DNA of 51,672 nt from Pseudomonas juntendi (GTDB lineage: Bacteria > Pseudomonadota > Gammaproteobacteria > Pseudomonadales > Pseudomonadaceae), in the NCBI RefSeq assembly GCF_009932375.1, contig NZ_BLJG01000089.1, positions 1-51,672 of the forward strand. The letters run 5' to 3'. The position numbers were made by a program, and so were the translations under genes. The notes under the pieces were generated by a model. It saw only the letters and a list, made by a program, of their open reading frames with translations, did no database searches and was not told where the DNA came from. Numbering within the stretch: the first letter of the stretch is position 1; each line of letters starts with the position of its first letter. Positions 23,290 to 35,845 of the stretch are shown piece after piece.

Positions 23290-24972
23290 TCAGGCAGCAG
23301 CTTTTTTCGTGGCTGCTTCGATGCGACGTGTGATGTACCACTGCTGCGAAATCGACAAGCAGTTGTTCACAACCCAGTACAGCACCAGACCCGCTGGGAA
23401 CCACAGGAAGAAGAAGGTGAAGATGATCGGCATCATTTTCATCACCTTGGCCTGCATCGGATCCGGCGGCGTTGGGTTCAGGCGTTGCTGGATGAACATG
23501 GTGGCGCCCATGATGATCGGCAGGATGAAGAACGGATCCTTGATCGACAGGTCGGTAATCCACAGCATCCATGGCGCCTGGCGCATTTCAACGCTTTCCA
23601 GCAGCACCCAGTACAGGGCCAGGAACACCGGCATCTGCACCAGGATCGGCAGGCAGCCGCCCAACGGGTTGATCTTCTCTTTCTTGTACAGCTCCATCAT
23701 CGCCTGGGACATCTTCTGGCGATCATCACCGAAGCGCTCTTTCAACGCGGCGAGTTTCGGTGCAACGGCACGCATGCGCGCCATGGAACGGTAGCTGGCA
23801 GCCGACAACGGGAAGAACAGGCCTTTGATCAGCATGGTCAGCACGATGATCGACCAGCCCCAGTTGCCCAGCAGGCTGTGGATATGTTGCAGCAGCCAGA
23901 AGATCGGCTGGGCGATGAACCACAGGAAGCCGTAGTCGACGGTCAGTTCCAGGCCTGGGGACAATTCCTTGAGCTTGGACTGGATCTTCGGACCGGCATA
24001 CAGCATGGCGCTGGTTTCAACCTTGCCACCGGCAGGTACGTTCAGTGCCGGGCCGGTGTAGCCGATGATGTAGTTGCCTTGGCTGTCCTTGCGCGTCTGA
24101 ACAACGTTGTTGTCCGACTTGGCCGGGATCCACGCGGTCACGAAGTAGTGCTGCAGCCAGGCTACCCAGCCACCAGACACATTTTCTTTCAAATTGCCCT
24201 TGTCCATGTCCTTCATCGAGACCTTTTTGTAAGGCTCGGAAGCTGTCCACAGGGCTGCACCCAGGTAGGTGGCGGTGCCGGTCGCAGTGCTCGAAGACGG
24301 ATCGCCGCTGGCGTCACGCTTGAGCTGGGCAAACATGTTGCCGCTCCACGGCTGGCTGCTCTGGTTGTCGATCAGGTAGCTGACATTCAGGTCGTACTCA
24401 CCGCGCTTGAAGCTGAAGCGCTTGATGTAGTTGACGCCGTTGTCGCTGAACTTAAGGTCGACCACCAGTTGCTGCTGGCCGTCAGCCAGTTGGTAGCTTT
24501 TCTGCTCGGCGGCATACAGTGGGCGGCCGCTGGCGCGGGCATCCGGGCCGTTGGCGCCGGTCAGGCCACTTTGTGCCAGGTAGACACGCTCACCACCATT
24601 GTCGAACAACTGGAACGGGATGTCCGGGTGGTCCTGGCGGCGGGGGTATTTCGGCAGGTTCAGCTGGACGATGTCACCACCAACCGGGTCGATAGCCAGC
24701 TCAAGGACGTCGGTCTTGACGCGGATCAGGTCCTTGCTGAGTGCGACCGGTGCCAGTTCGGCAGGGCTGGAGTCGGCGTTGGCGCTCGGTACATCGGCGC
24801 TGGCACCGTTGTTACCGGCCGGCACGCCATCGGGCAAGCCCGGCGCAACAGTGCTGGCAGCAGTATTCTGAGTCGGCAAGGCAGCTTGGCCGTAGTCATC
24901 GTTCCACTTCAGGACCATGACGTAGGACACGACTGCCAGCGCGGCGATCAGGATCGTGCGTTTAATATCCAT
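23290..24972 (-). CDS. yidC: Membrane protein insertase YidC
   Basis: A 560-residue inner-membrane insertase, working alone or with SecYEG. It starts MDIKRTILIAALAVVSYVMV, the N-terminal membrane anchor. A large periplasmic domain (about 30-350) follows, then the conserved five-helix core (FLWFIAQPIFWLL, WSIIVLTMLIKGLFFPLS, and so on). The positively charged cytoplasmic loop with KEKINPLGGCLPILVQMP is present. The ATG at 24972 fits the family length; an upstream in-frame extension to 25092 is rejected. It is 2 nt after yidD. Confidence 0.98.
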   Translation of the reverse strand: MDIKRTILIAALAVVSYVMVLKWNDDYGQAALPTQNTAASTVAPGLPDGVPAGNNGASADVPSANADSSPAELAPVALSKDLIRVKTDVLELAIDPVGGDIVQLNLPKYPRRQDHPDIPFQLFDNGGERVYLAQSGLTGANGPDARASGRPLYAAEQKSYQLADGQQQLVVDLKFSDNGVNYIKRFSFKRGEYDLNVSYLIDNQSSQPWSGNMFAQLKRDASGDPSSSTATGTATYLGAALWTASEPYKKVSMKDMDKGNLKENVSGGWVAWLQHYFVTAWIPAKSDNNVVQTRKDSQGNYIIGYTGPALNVPAGGKVETSAMLYAGPKIQSKLKELSPGLELTVDYGFLWFIAQPIFWLLQHIHSLLGNWGWSIIVLTMLIKGLFFPLSAASYRSMARMRAVAPKLAALKERFGDDRQKMSQAMMELYKKEKINPLGGCLPILVQMPVFLALYWVLLESVEMRQAPWMLWITDLSIKDPFFILPIIMGATMFIQQRLNPTPPDPMQAKVMKMMPIIFTFFFLWFPAGLVLYWVVNNCLSISQQWYITRRIEAATKKAAA

Positions 24973-24974
24973 GA

Positions 24975-25220
24975 TTACTCGGCTATCGAAGAAGTTCGGG
25001 AGGAAGGAGCGGGTGGAACGGGGTCGAAACCGCCTGCATTCCACGGATGACAACGCCCCAGGCGACGAACAGCCAGCCACCCACCACGCCACAAGCCATG
25101 ATTTTCGATGGCTTCGTAGGCGTAACAGGAGCAGCTGGGGAAGAAACGACAGTGGCTGGCCATCAGAGGACTAATGGCGTAACGGTAAAACTGGATCGGA
25201 ACGAGCGCCAGTTTACGCAT
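24975..25220 (-). CDS. yidD: Membrane protein insertion efficiency factor YidD
   Basis: An 81-residue protein that helps membrane protein insertion next to Yid[21 protein letters not shown] shows the family signature, followed by [12 protein letters not shown] and a second conserved block, LGRCHPW. It overlaps the rnpA stop by 8 nt and precedes yidC by 2 nt, the standard rpmH-rnpA-yidD-yidC order. Confidence 0.97.
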   Translation of the reverse strand: MRKLALVPIQFYRYAISPLMASHCRFFPSCSCYAYEAIENHGLWRGGWLAVRRLGRCHPWNAGGFDPVPPAPSSRTSSIAE

Positions 25221-25617
25221 CTTGGCTGTCTACCCCTGCGCAATTGGCGGTGACTACTGGTGCTGGGCGGGAGCGCGCCAGGCGTTTCCAGAGTTTGCCA
25301 AAGTGTTGGTGCAATTCCGGGTTTTCTACTTCACCCAATCCCTTGCGCGCGACGATCACGATGTCCAGCCCGGCGAGTAACTGCTGGTTCAGACGAAAGG
25401 AATCGCGCATCAAGCGCTTGAGGCGATTGCGTTGAACGGCGAGTTTGACGCTTTTCTTGCCGATCACCAGGCCCAGCCGTGGGTGATCGAGGCCGTTCTC
25501 GCGAGCAAGGATCAGCAGGTTTTTCCCTGGAACCTTGCCGGTTGGGGAGTCGAAGACCGCTTTGAAATGCCGGGGTGTAAGCAGTCGCTTTTCCCGACTG
25601 AAGTCCTGACTCACCAC
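25213..25617 (-). CDS. rnpA: Ribonuclease P protein component
   Basis: A 134-residue protein cofactor of RNase P, which matures tRNA 5' ends. The RNR motif region [19 protein letters not shown] (about residues 52-70) is diagnostic. Two adjacent GTG codons (25617 and 25614) could start it. The first gives 134 residues, which is the length I recall for P. putida. A longer frame reaching back through rpmH is an artefact. It is 13 nt after rpmH. Confidence 0.95.
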   Translation of the reverse strand: MVSQDFSREKRLLTPRHFKAVFDSPTGKVPGKNLLILARENGLDHPRLGLVIGKKSVKLAVQRNRLKRLMRDSFRLNQQLLAGLDIVIVARKGLGEVENPELHQHFGKLWKRLARSRPAPVVTANCAGVDSQDA

Positions 25618-25630
25618 CTGTGCCGAAAAA

Positions 25631-25765
25631 TCAAATGGCCAGACGCTTACGGCCTTTGGCACGACGACGCGACAGAACAGCGCGGCCGTTCTTGGTAGCC
25701 ATACGGGCACGGAAACCGTGAGTGCGCGCGCGCTTGATGGTGCTTGGTTGGAAAGTACGTTTCAT
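25631..25765 (-). CDS. rpmH: 50S ribosomal protein L34
   Basis: A 44-residue, strongly basic protein that is too short for many gene finders. It reads [20 protein letters not shown] at the start and ends GRKRLAI. L34 is a late-binding large-subunit protein. It is the first gene of the rpmH-rnpA-yidD-yidC operon, divergent from dnaA across oriC, with a very good promoter 60 bp upstream. Confidence 0.98.
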   Translation of the reverse strand: MKRTFQPSTIKRARTHGFRARMATKNGRAVLSRRRAKGRKRLAI

Positions 25766-25825
25766 GGCGTGTTACCTGGTTTGTCGACGACGGGCCGGGA
25801 TGGCCCCCTTTTTACGAGACCGGCG

Positions 25826-25854
25826 ATTCTAGAGAAAGCAAGCCCGTAGGTCAA
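25826..25854 (-). promoter_or_regulatory. sigma70 promoter of rpmH
   Basis: On the minus strand TTGACC (plus 25849-25854) and TAGAAT (plus 25826-25831) are exactly 17 bp apart and end 60 bp before the rpmH ATG. It is the best match to the sigma70 consensus that I found in the window. Confidence 0.8.
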
Positions 25855-26320
25855 TTTCCAACCAGTCTTTCCCTATAGAGCATGTGATGGACGGCAACTG
25901 CTCGGCCATGACCCCAGGGTGCTTGATCGAAGGTGCGCGTTGGGGACAACATGAAAAAAAAGAAGAGAGATATAAAAAGCTTTTCTGATAAACCTATAAA
26001 GCTTAGGTGGATAACTTTCTGTGGATAACCTACTTCAGGCCACGGTTAATGGGATGTACAGCGTTTCATAAGTATGTTCTGAACCCGTGCTGCGCTTGTT
26101 TCGTAGGTGGTCGCAACCTGTGGATTAAATCGTCTGTTATGCACAGGTGAATTATCCACAGGCTGGAACCCTGGGTTGTGCATAGCCCTCATGGCGGGTT
26201 ATCCACAGAGCTTATCAACACCGCCTTCATGCCAATCTGGTCGATAAATGGCTGATTTGTCATGGTTACTCATGTGTCCACATGTGGATAACTGGACGCT
26301 CGACCGGTACAATGGCGGTT
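25855..26320. other. Chromosomal replication origin oriC (rpmH-dnaA intergenic region)
   Basis: Perfect DnaA boxes lie at 26020-26028 and 26283-26291 (TGTGGATAA on plus) and at 26152-26160 and 26199-26207 (TTATCCACA on plus). Single-mismatch boxes are at 26006-26014, 26119-26127, 26137-26145 and 26212-26220. An AT-rich stretch at about 25950-26005 (poly-A followed by TATAAAAAGC and CTATAAAGC) is the likely unwinding element. The place between rpmH and dnaA is that of the known Pseudomonas oriC. The two arms of the window diverge here. Confidence 0.92.
26283..26313 (+). promoter_or_regulatory. dnaA: Probable dnaA promoter overlapped by a perfect DnaA box
   Basis: TGGATA (26285-26290) and TACAAT (26308-26313) are 17 bp apart and end 47 bp before the dnaA start. 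The DnaA box at 26283-26291 covers the -35 hexamer, which would let DnaA repress its own gene. The -35 match is only 4 of 6. Confidence 0.55.
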
Positions 26321-26360
26321 TGTTTTTGCCTCATCCGGCTTTCAAACTCAGGGGATATCC

Positions 26361-27905
26361 GTGTCAGTGGAACTTTGGCAGCAGTGCGTGGAGCTTCTGC
26401 GCGATGAACTGCCTGCCCAGCAATTCAACACCTGGATCCGTCCGCTACAGGTCGAAGCCGAAGGCGACGAGTTGCGCGTCTATGCGCCTAACCGTTTCGT
26501 TCTCGATTGGGTCAATGAAAAGTACCTGGGCCGCTTGCTCGAATTGTTGGGCGAGAACGGCAGCGGCATAGCACCTGCCCTTTCCTTATTAATAGGCAGC
26601 CGCCGCAGCTCGGCCCCGCGCGCCGCGCCCAACGCGCCGGTCAGTGCTGCGGTCGCCGCTTCACAGGCGCAGACCCAGGCCAAAAGCCAGACCCTCAAGG
26701 CTGCGCCTGCTGCGGCTACACTCGAACCTGCAGCAGTAACGGTTACCGAATCTGTGCCGATGGATGAAATGGCCGAGTCGTCTTCGCGCGACAGCTTCGA
26801 TGCCATGGCTGAGCCGGCCGCTGCGCCAGCCACCAGTGGCAGGGCCGAACAGCGCACCGTACAGGTTGAAGGTGCGCTCAAGCACACCAGCTATCTGAAC
26901 CGAACCTTCACCTTCGATACCTTTGTCGAGGGTAAGTCGAACCAGCTGGCGCGCGCAGCGGCCTGGCAGGTCGCAGACAACCCCAAGCATGGCTACAACC
27001 CGTTGTTCCTTTATGGCGGTGTGGGTCTGGGTAAAACCCACCTTATGCATGCTGTGGGTAACCACTTGCTGAAGAAGAACCCGAACGCCAAGGTTGTGTA
27101 CCTGCATTCGGAGCGCTTCGTCGCAGACATGGTCAAGGCGCTGCAGCTCAATGCCATCAACGAATTCAAGCGTTTCTACCGTTCGGTAGATGCGCTGCTG
27201 ATTGACGATATCCAGTTCTTTGCCCGCAAGGAGCGCTCCCAGGAAGAATTCTTCCACACCTTCAACGCGCTGCTTGAGGGTGGCCAGCAGGTCATCCTGA
27301 CCTCCGACCGCTACCCCAAAGAGATCGAAGGCCTGGAAGAGCGCTTGAAGTCGCGCTTTGGCTGGGGCCTCACGGTTGCCGTAGAGCCGCCAGAGCTGGA
27401 GACGCGGGTAGCCATCCTCATGAAGAAGGCTGACCAGGCCAAGGTCGAACTGCCGCATGATGCAGCGTTCTTCATCGCCCAGCGTATCCGTTCCAACGTT
27501 CGCGAACTGGAAGGTGCGCTGAAGCGGGTGATCGCTCACTCGCATTTCATGGGGCGCGATATCACCATCGAGCTGATCCGCGAATCGCTGAAGGACCTTC
27601 TGGCCCTGCAGGACAAGCTGGTCAGTGTGGATAACATTCAGCGTACCGTCGCCGAATACTACAAGATCAAGATCTCCGATTTGCTGTCCAAGCGACGGTC
27701 GCGTTCCGTGGCGCGCCCTCGCCAGGTGGCCATGGCACTGTCCAAAGAGCTGACCAACCACAGCTTGCCGGAAATCGGCGACATGTTTGGCGGCCGCGAC
27801 CATACGACCGTGCTGCACGCCTGTCGCAAGATCAACGAATTGAAGGAATCCGACGCGGATATCCGCGAGGACTACAAGAACCTGCTGCGAACGCTGACGA
27901 CCTGA
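26361..27905 (+). CDS. dnaA: Chromosomal replication initiator DnaA
   Basis: A 514-residue initiator. It starts at GTG ([20 protein letters not shown]), with CAGGGGA upstream. Domain I is at about 1-85, followed by a long Ala/Ser/Thr-rich domain II linker (about 85-175). The AAA+ domain carries Walker [10 protein letters not shown] near residue 219 and Walker [11 protein letters not shown]. The C-terminal DNA-binding domain has the signature [15 protein letters not shown]. Domain II makes it longer than E. coli DnaA (467). A perfect DnaA box lies within its own coding sequence at 27626-27634. Confidence 0.99.
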   Translation: MSVELWQQCVELLRDELPAQQFNTWIRPLQVEAEGDELRVYAPNRFVLDWVNEKYLGRLLELLGENGSGIAPALSLLIGSRRSSAPRAAPNAPVSAAVAASQAQTQAKSQTLKAAPAAATLEPAAVTVTESVPMDEMAESSSRDSFDAMAEPAAAPATSGRAEQRTVQVEGALKHTSYLNRTFTFDTFVEGKSNQLARAAAWQVADNPKHGYNPLFLYGGVGLGKTHLMHAVGNHLLKKNPNAKVVYLHSERFVADMVKALQLNAINEFKRFYRSVDALLIDDIQFFARKERSQEEFFHTFNALLEGGQQVILTSDRYPKEIEGLEERLKSRFGWGLTVAVEPPELETRVAILMKKADQAKVELPHDAAFFIAQRIRSNVRELEGALKRVIAHSHFMGRDITIELIRESLKDLLALQDKLVSVDNIQRTVAEYYKIKISDLLSKRRSRSVARPRQVAMALSKELTNHSLPEIGDMFGGRDHTTVLHACRKINELKESDADIREDYKNLLRTLTT

Positions 27906-27945
27906 TGGCCGTGTGCGCAGCTAATTGAAGGCAAGGGACTAGACC

Positions 27946-29049
27946 ATGCATTTCACCATTCAACGCGAAGCCCTGTTGAAACCCCTGCAACTGGTCGCCG
28001 GTGTCGTCGAGCGCCGTCAGACCTTGCCGGTCCTGTCCAACGTGTTGCTGGTCGTGCAAGGCCAGCAACTGTCGTTGACCGGTACCGACCTGGAAGTCGA
28101 ACTGGTAGGCCGCGTGCAACTGGAAGAGCCGGCTGAGCCTGGCGAGATCACTGTCCCGGCGCGCAAGCTGATGGACATCTGCAAAAGCCTGCCCAATGAC
28201 GCCCTGATCGATATCAAAGTCGACGAGCAGAAACTGTTGCTCAAGGCCGGCCGTAGCCGTTTCACCTTGTCCACCCTGCCTGCCAACGACTTCCCCACAG
28301 TGGAAGAAGGCCCGGGTTCGCTGACCTGCAACCTGGAGCAGAGCAAGCTGCGCCGCTTGATCGAGCGCACCAGCTTCGCCATGGCTCAGCAGGATGTGCG
28401 CTACTACCTCAACGGCATGCTGCTTGAGGTTTCCCGCAACACCCTGCGTGCAGTGTCTACCGACGGTCACCGCCTGGCCCTGTGCTCCATGACGGCGCCC
28501 ATCGAGCAGGACGACCGCCACCAGGTCATCGTGCCCCGCAAAGGTATCCTGGAGTTGGCGCGCTTGCTGACCGACCCAGAAGGCATGGTCAGCATCGTGC
28601 TCGGCCAGCACCACATTCGCGCGACCACTGGCGAGTTCACCTTTACCTCCAAGCTGGTAGACGGCAAATTCCCCGACTATGAGCGCGTATTGCCCAAAGG
28701 CGGCGACAAGGTGGTGGTTGGCGATCGTCAGGCGTTGCGTGAGGCATTCAGCCGTACCGCGATTCTTTCCAACGAGAAGTACCGCGGTATTCGCCTGCAG
28801 CTGGCTGCTGGCCAATTGAAGATTCAGGCCAATAACCCCGAGCAGGAAGAGGCGGAAGAAGAAATCAGTGTGGACTACGATGGTAGCTCGCTGGAAATCG
28901 GCTTCAACGTCAGTTACCTGCTGGATGTGCTGGGCGTGATGACCACTGAGCAAGTTCGTCTGATCCTGTCTGACTCCAACAGCAGTGCGCTGCTGCAGGA
29001 AGCCGGGAATGATGATTCTTCCTATGTTGTCATGCCGATGCGCCTGTAA
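27946..29049 (+). CDS. dnaN: DNA polymerase III beta sliding clamp
   Basis: A 367-residue clamp with three repeated domains (MHFTIQREALLKPLQLVAGV is the usual start). Residues SYVVMPMRL at the C-terminus are the conserved end that forms the partner-binding cleft. It encircles DNA and tethers polymerase III and other enzymes. It is 40 nt after dnaA and 15 nt before recF, and is probably co-transcribed. Confidence 0.99.
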   Translation: MHFTIQREALLKPLQLVAGVVERRQTLPVLSNVLLVVQGQQLSLTGTDLEVELVGRVQLEEPAEPGEITVPARKLMDICKSLPNDALIDIKVDEQKLLLKAGRSRFTLSTLPANDFPTVEEGPGSLTCNLEQSKLRRLIERTSFAMAQQDVRYYLNGMLLEVSRNTLRAVSTDGHRLALCSMTAPIEQDDRHQVIVPRKGILELARLLTDPEGMVSIVLGQHHIRATTGEFTFTSKLVDGKFPDYERVLPKGGDKVVVGDRQALREAFSRTAILSNEKYRGIRLQLAAGQLKIQANNPEQEEAEEEISVDYDGSSLEIGFNVSYLLDVLGVMTTEQVRLILSDSNSSALLQEAGNDDSSYVVMPMRL

Positions 29050-29064
29050 CCTGTAGCAGGCGAC

Positions 29065-32593
<3,529 letters not shown>

Positions 32594-32677
32594 GCAGGTG
32601 TAGGTTCAAAGTAACGCTGCACGTTTTCCAAAAGATGCCCGGCCCGGCCAAAAGCCTGGTCTGCGCCGGCCACCATC

Positions 32678-32702
32678 AAGCCCGCACTAGCGGGCTTTTT
32701 TT
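32678..32702 (+). terminator. Terminator after gyrB
   Basis: AAGCCCGC (32678-32685) pairs with GCGGGCTT (32690-32697) around ACTA and runs into seven T. The 314-bp gap between gyrB and the next gene otherwise shows no coding or repeat signal. Confidence 0.92.
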
Positions 32703-32907
32703 CTTGTCTCAAATTCCTACCCTCCTCCCAACGGCTCGTAGCTTTTGCCTCGTACGCTTGGATGGGAAAGCAAGGTCACGCCGAACGGTGGGGCGAAGGG
32801 TTCAGGATAAGTGCATTCCTGAGTGGAATCCCCCTATGAAAAACATGAATTTTATTTATAGGTCCTGAATCCCTACCGTAGTTTCTCTTGCGTATGGAGA
32901 TGACGGT

Positions 32908-33540
32908 ATGAACGCTTCAAAGCTGTGCTTGTATGTAGACGCTCAATTCACCAGCCCTTACGCCATGTCATGTTTTGTGGCGCTTCGTGAGAAGGGCATC
33001 GAATTTCAAATGAAGACCCTTGACCTCGACACGCTAGAGCATCAGACACAGGATTATTCCCGTATTTCTGTAACTCAGAGAGTGCCCACTCTGGTGCATG
33101 GCGAATTTTCTTTGGCTGAATCATCCGCAATCACTGAGTACCTGGAAGACCTTTTCCCTCAGACGCCGATTTACCCGACCAGCCCGCAGCAACGTGCCAA
33201 GGCGCGGCAAGTTCAAGCCTGGCTGCGCAGTGATTTGCTCCCTATCCGAAAGGAACGCTCCACACTTGTCGTGTTCTATGGCGTTAAATACGGGGCTTTG
33301 TCTGCCTCAGCTGTGGCCTCGACGCGAAAGTTGGTGGAGGCTGCGCAACTGCTGCTACGCGATAGCCCGGACTATCTTTTTGGCCAGTGGTCTACCGCCG
33401 ATGTCGATCTCGCTTTGATGTTGAATCGATTGATACTCAATGGCGACCGCCTTCCCGCTCGACTGGAGGATTATGCTCAGCGGCAATGGCAGCGCCCAAC
33501 CGTGCAGGAGTGGTTGCAGTTGGAGCGACCTCCTCTCTAA
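32908..33540 (+). CDS. yfcF: Glutathione S-transferase, YfcF type
   Basis: A 210-residue soluble glutathione transferase. The thioredoxin-like N-domain (about 1-85) has TSPYAMSCFVALREKG and the glutathione-binding ESSAITEYLEDLF. The helical C-domain contains QVQAWLRSDLLPIRKER and ADVDLALMLNRLILNGDRLP. These segments align well with E. coli YfcF as I remember it, a protein with GST and peroxidase activity. TATGGAGATGACGGT precedes the ATG. Base composition is less GC-rich than in gyrB, a hint of separate origin. It stands alone, after the gyrB terminator. Confidence 0.85.
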   Translation: MNASKLCLYVDAQFTSPYAMSCFVALREKGIEFQMKTLDLDTLEHQTQDYSRISVTQRVPTLVHGEFSLAESSAITEYLEDLFPQTPIYPTSPQQRAKARQVQAWLRSDLLPIRKERSTLVVFYGVKYGALSASAVASTRKLVEAAQLLLRDSPDYLFGQWSTADVDLALMLNRLILNGDRLPARLEDYAQRQWQRPTVQEWLQLERPPL

Positions 33541-33702
33541 TCACACGGGCTCTCGACCTGGAGCTGCCTCTGGTAGAGCGTCGCTACCAAGCGTAGGCGT
33601 GCAGCCCAGGTTCTTTTACGACTGGCAATGTTGTTGCAGGCCCATTAACTAAGGATGAAATCTTGGTCGTTTGCAACCCACTGCGAGGGGGCGATCACGA
33701 CA

Positions 33703-34077
33703 GCCTTCGGCTGGTGGAAGCACCGTAAAACCACTTGCCGGGTGAGCACGCACTAAGACGCTGTCGTCATTCAACGCCTGGCTCAGGCTGGGTAGCGCAG
33801 CCTCGCCGAAGTCTGCGAGCCGATCGGCTGCCGTTACCCTCACGATTGCAGGTTTACCCATGTCATCGATCGCTTCGGCAAGCAGGGCCATGGAGTCTGC
33901 GCTGCGAGTACGCACCGCCTGAAAGGTCTCATCGTAGGGAGGTGGACGCTGCGGGTGGCCCAACCGACCCTCGCCCGCTTGAGCTGCCCACTCAGCCATC
34001 TTGCCTTGGTGGCATCGGGTGCAAGCCTCCGGGCTGCCTGTCGCTTGCGCAAGGTCTGGGCGAGGTATTCGTATACT
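33703..34077 (-). pseudogene. Remnant of a multihaem cytochrome c / HEAT-repeat protein
   Basis: On the minus strand a 125-codon open segment reads IRIPRPDL, then ACTRCHQGKMAEWAA (a CxxCH haem site, codons at 34009-34023), then PYDETFQAVRTR, then HEAT-like repeats ending SVLVRAHPAS and LPPAE. This arrangement resembles the C-terminal half of periplasmic cytochromes with paired CxxCH sites and HEAT/TPR repeats. There is no start codon or signal peptide in frame: a TGA lies just upstream, and similarity stops abruptly at both ends. The segment overlaps, in another frame, the 3' end of the EamA transporter gene. I read it as a relic left by deletion. The gap 33541-33702 shows nothing I can name. 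Confidence 0.6.
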
Positions 34078-34951
34078 GGCCAGGGCGCGCCAGTTTCCAG
34101 CCGAAATTCATGCCAGCGGCGGCCAGCAGGATGGCGGCGGCACCAATGATCTGCAGAACCCCCAATGGGTGGCCGAAGGCTATCCAGTCGACCAGGATCG
34201 CAACGATCGGATAGATGTAGGAAAGCGCCCCCACTAGCGCCGTGGGAGTCTTTTGAATAGCGCTGTAGAGCAGCGTCGACATGATGCCGGTATGTACCAC
34301 CCCGATAATCACCAAGTAGCTCCACGCTTCAGTGGACATATCGACGGTTATGTCCACGAAAGGGGCAAGCAAGACCACACCGACCATCATCTGGATCAGC
34401 ACGATCAGGTGCGCGGGTAATGCTTTCAGGCGTTTGGTGATAGCCGCCGCCACGGCATAGAAAAACGCTGAGGCCAGCGCCAGGCATATACCCACAAGGT
34501 AATCGGGGCCCATGGCTTGGCCACTGTTCTTAGCCACTACGATCAGCACAAGGCCGCCAAAGGCAAGTGACAACCAAGCCACTTTCGCCGCGCTCAGGCG
34601 CTCAGCGAAGAACGCCACACCTAAGCCAACCAGCATGAAGGGTTGGATGTGGTAGACCACTGTCGCGATGGCAATCGAGGAGCGGCTGTAGGCACTGAAC
34701 AGCAGCACCCAGTTGAGCATCAATGCCACACCTCCTAGACAGACCAGGAGGAATTGCTGCAGGCCCATCTGCGAGCGGCGAAAAACACCCAGCGCCAGAC
34801 AAGTCATCAGCATTGCCAGGGCACCGAACAGGCAGCGCCAGAATACGACGGCTTGCGGCGATTGACCGGACATGATTACAAACCAGCCTACGGTGCCGGA
34901 AATCATCATGGCCAGGGTCATTTCTACAACGCCACGGGCTTCAGGCTTCAT
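33992..34951 (-). CDS. EamA/DMT-family transporter
   Basis: A drug/metabolite-family membrane protein of 319 residues with about ten hydrophobic segments in two EamA repeats. The second repeat begins near YLVGICLALASAFFYAVAAAI and includes TALVGALSYIYPIVAILVDW, a typical family motif. The last roughly 25 residues (after GWKLARPGQYTN) are hydrophilic and read into the cytochrome remnant in another frame, so the true C-terminus may have been replaced. It is divergent from an XRE-cupin regulator, a common pairing in which the regulator controls the exporter. Substrate unknown; amino acids or analogues are plausible. Confidence 0.85.
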   Translation of the reverse strand: MKPEARGVVEMTLAMMISGTVGWFVIMSGQSPQAVVFWRCLFGALAMLMTCLALGVFRRSQMGLQQFLLVCLGGVALMLNWVLLFSAYSRSSIAIATVVYHIQPFMLVGLGVAFFAERLSAAKVAWLSLAFGGLVLIVVAKNSGQAMGPDYLVGICLALASAFFYAVAAAITKRLKALPAHLIVLIQMMVGVVLLAPFVDITVDMSTEAWSYLVIIGVVHTGIMSTLLYSAIQKTPTALVGALSYIYPIVAILVDWIAFGHPLGVLQIIGAAAILLAAAGMNFGWKLARPGQYTNTSPRPCASDRQPGGLHPMPPRQDG

Positions 34952-35107
34952 ATGTACAGCTTCCTTGCGACGGGTGATGACGTAACCTAAGACATATTCA
35001 TGCTGGCCCAGCGACTCACAAGACGAACACTATAATGAACTAACGATCAACATACTGAACAAGGCGTGTGAGGTCGTCAACCCATTTATGGATGATTTAA
35101 AGAACAT

Positions 35108-35689
35108 ATGAATGACATAACGAACGAAAGACCTGCTAATCCGCTCAGCCGCATCGACCTTCTAGCATTGGCAATCAAGCGTGAGCGTCAGTTGGCGGGC
35201 CTCTCGGTGACAGAGCTGGCCAAACGGGCCGGGGTGGCGAAATCAACGCTGTCGCAGCTGGAGTCTGGAATTGGTAACCCCAGCATCGAGACCCTTTGGT
35301 CGCTGGCCATGGCCATGGGCCTGCAAGTGACGCGCTTCTTCGAGCAGCCACAGCAGCACCTGCGGGTAATTCGCGCCAACGAGGGAATGACCGCTTATGC
35401 CGAAGCCTCGAACTACGCGGCGACGCTGCTTGCCGACTGCCCTGCTGGGGTGCAGCGTGATATCTATCGCTTGAAGGTCCAGCCGGGTGAGGCCCGCCTG
35501 TCCCAACCGCACCTGCCAGGCACCGTCGAACATGTGGTCCTGTGCAGCGGCAGCGCCAATGTCGGGCCTGCCAACGAGCCCGTACTGCTGCATGCAGGTG
35601 ACTACGTCAGCTACTCCGCCAACCTTCCTCATGTGTTCGAAGCGTTCGAGGCGGACACCACCGCGGTCATGGTGATCGAACACGCCTGA
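35108..35689 (+). CDS. XRE-family regulator with C-terminal cupin domain
   Basis: A 193-residue regulator. An N-terminal helix-turn-helix (about residues 17-70: LAIKRERQLAGLSVTELAKR and then VAKSTLSQLESGIGNPSIETL) is followed by a cupin sensor domain (about 110-190). This layout is common among regulators of amino acid and sugar metabolism. It is transcribed away from the EamA transporter across a 156-bp gap, so it probably controls the transporter. The ribosome site is weak. The ligand is unknown. Confidence 0.9.
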   Translation: MNDITNERPANPLSRIDLLALAIKRERQLAGLSVTELAKRAGVAKSTLSQLESGIGNPSIETLWSLAMAMGLQVTRFFEQPQQHLRVIRANEGMTAYAEASNYAATLLADCPAGVQRDIYRLKVQPGEARLSQPHLPGTVEHVVLCSGSANVGPANEPVLLHAGDYVSYSANLPHVFEAFEADTTAVMVIEHA

Positions 35690-35711
35690 GCGTATGCGGG
35701 CGCCTAGTTAA

Positions 35712-35800
35712 GCCCATCGCAAGCAAGCCATCTCCCGCAGGCACAGCGCACACATCAAATAATGCGCGGTTTTGTGAGAATTGGCTTGTCTGCGATGGGC
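35712..35800. repeat. REP-like inverted repeat pair after the XRE regulator
   Basis: GCCCATCGCAAGCAAGCC (35712-35729) is matched in inverted orientation by GGCTTGTCTGCGATGGGC (35783-35800) with two mismatches, 53 bp apart. It lies between convergent genes and could act as a bidirectional transcript end. Confidence 0.6.
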
Positions 35801-35845
35801 CGCAGGGCAGCCCCGACTGCTAACTGAACAGCGTGTTCCCACACA

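Noticed and set aside
25618..25710. Upstream extension of rnpA
   Set aside because: It reads through rpmH in another frame; the family N-terminus begins at the paired GTG codons near 25617.
33840..34325. A 161-codon minus-strand frame overlapping the EamA gene
   Set aside because: It is out of frame with both the transporter and the cytochrome remnant and has no recognisable motif.
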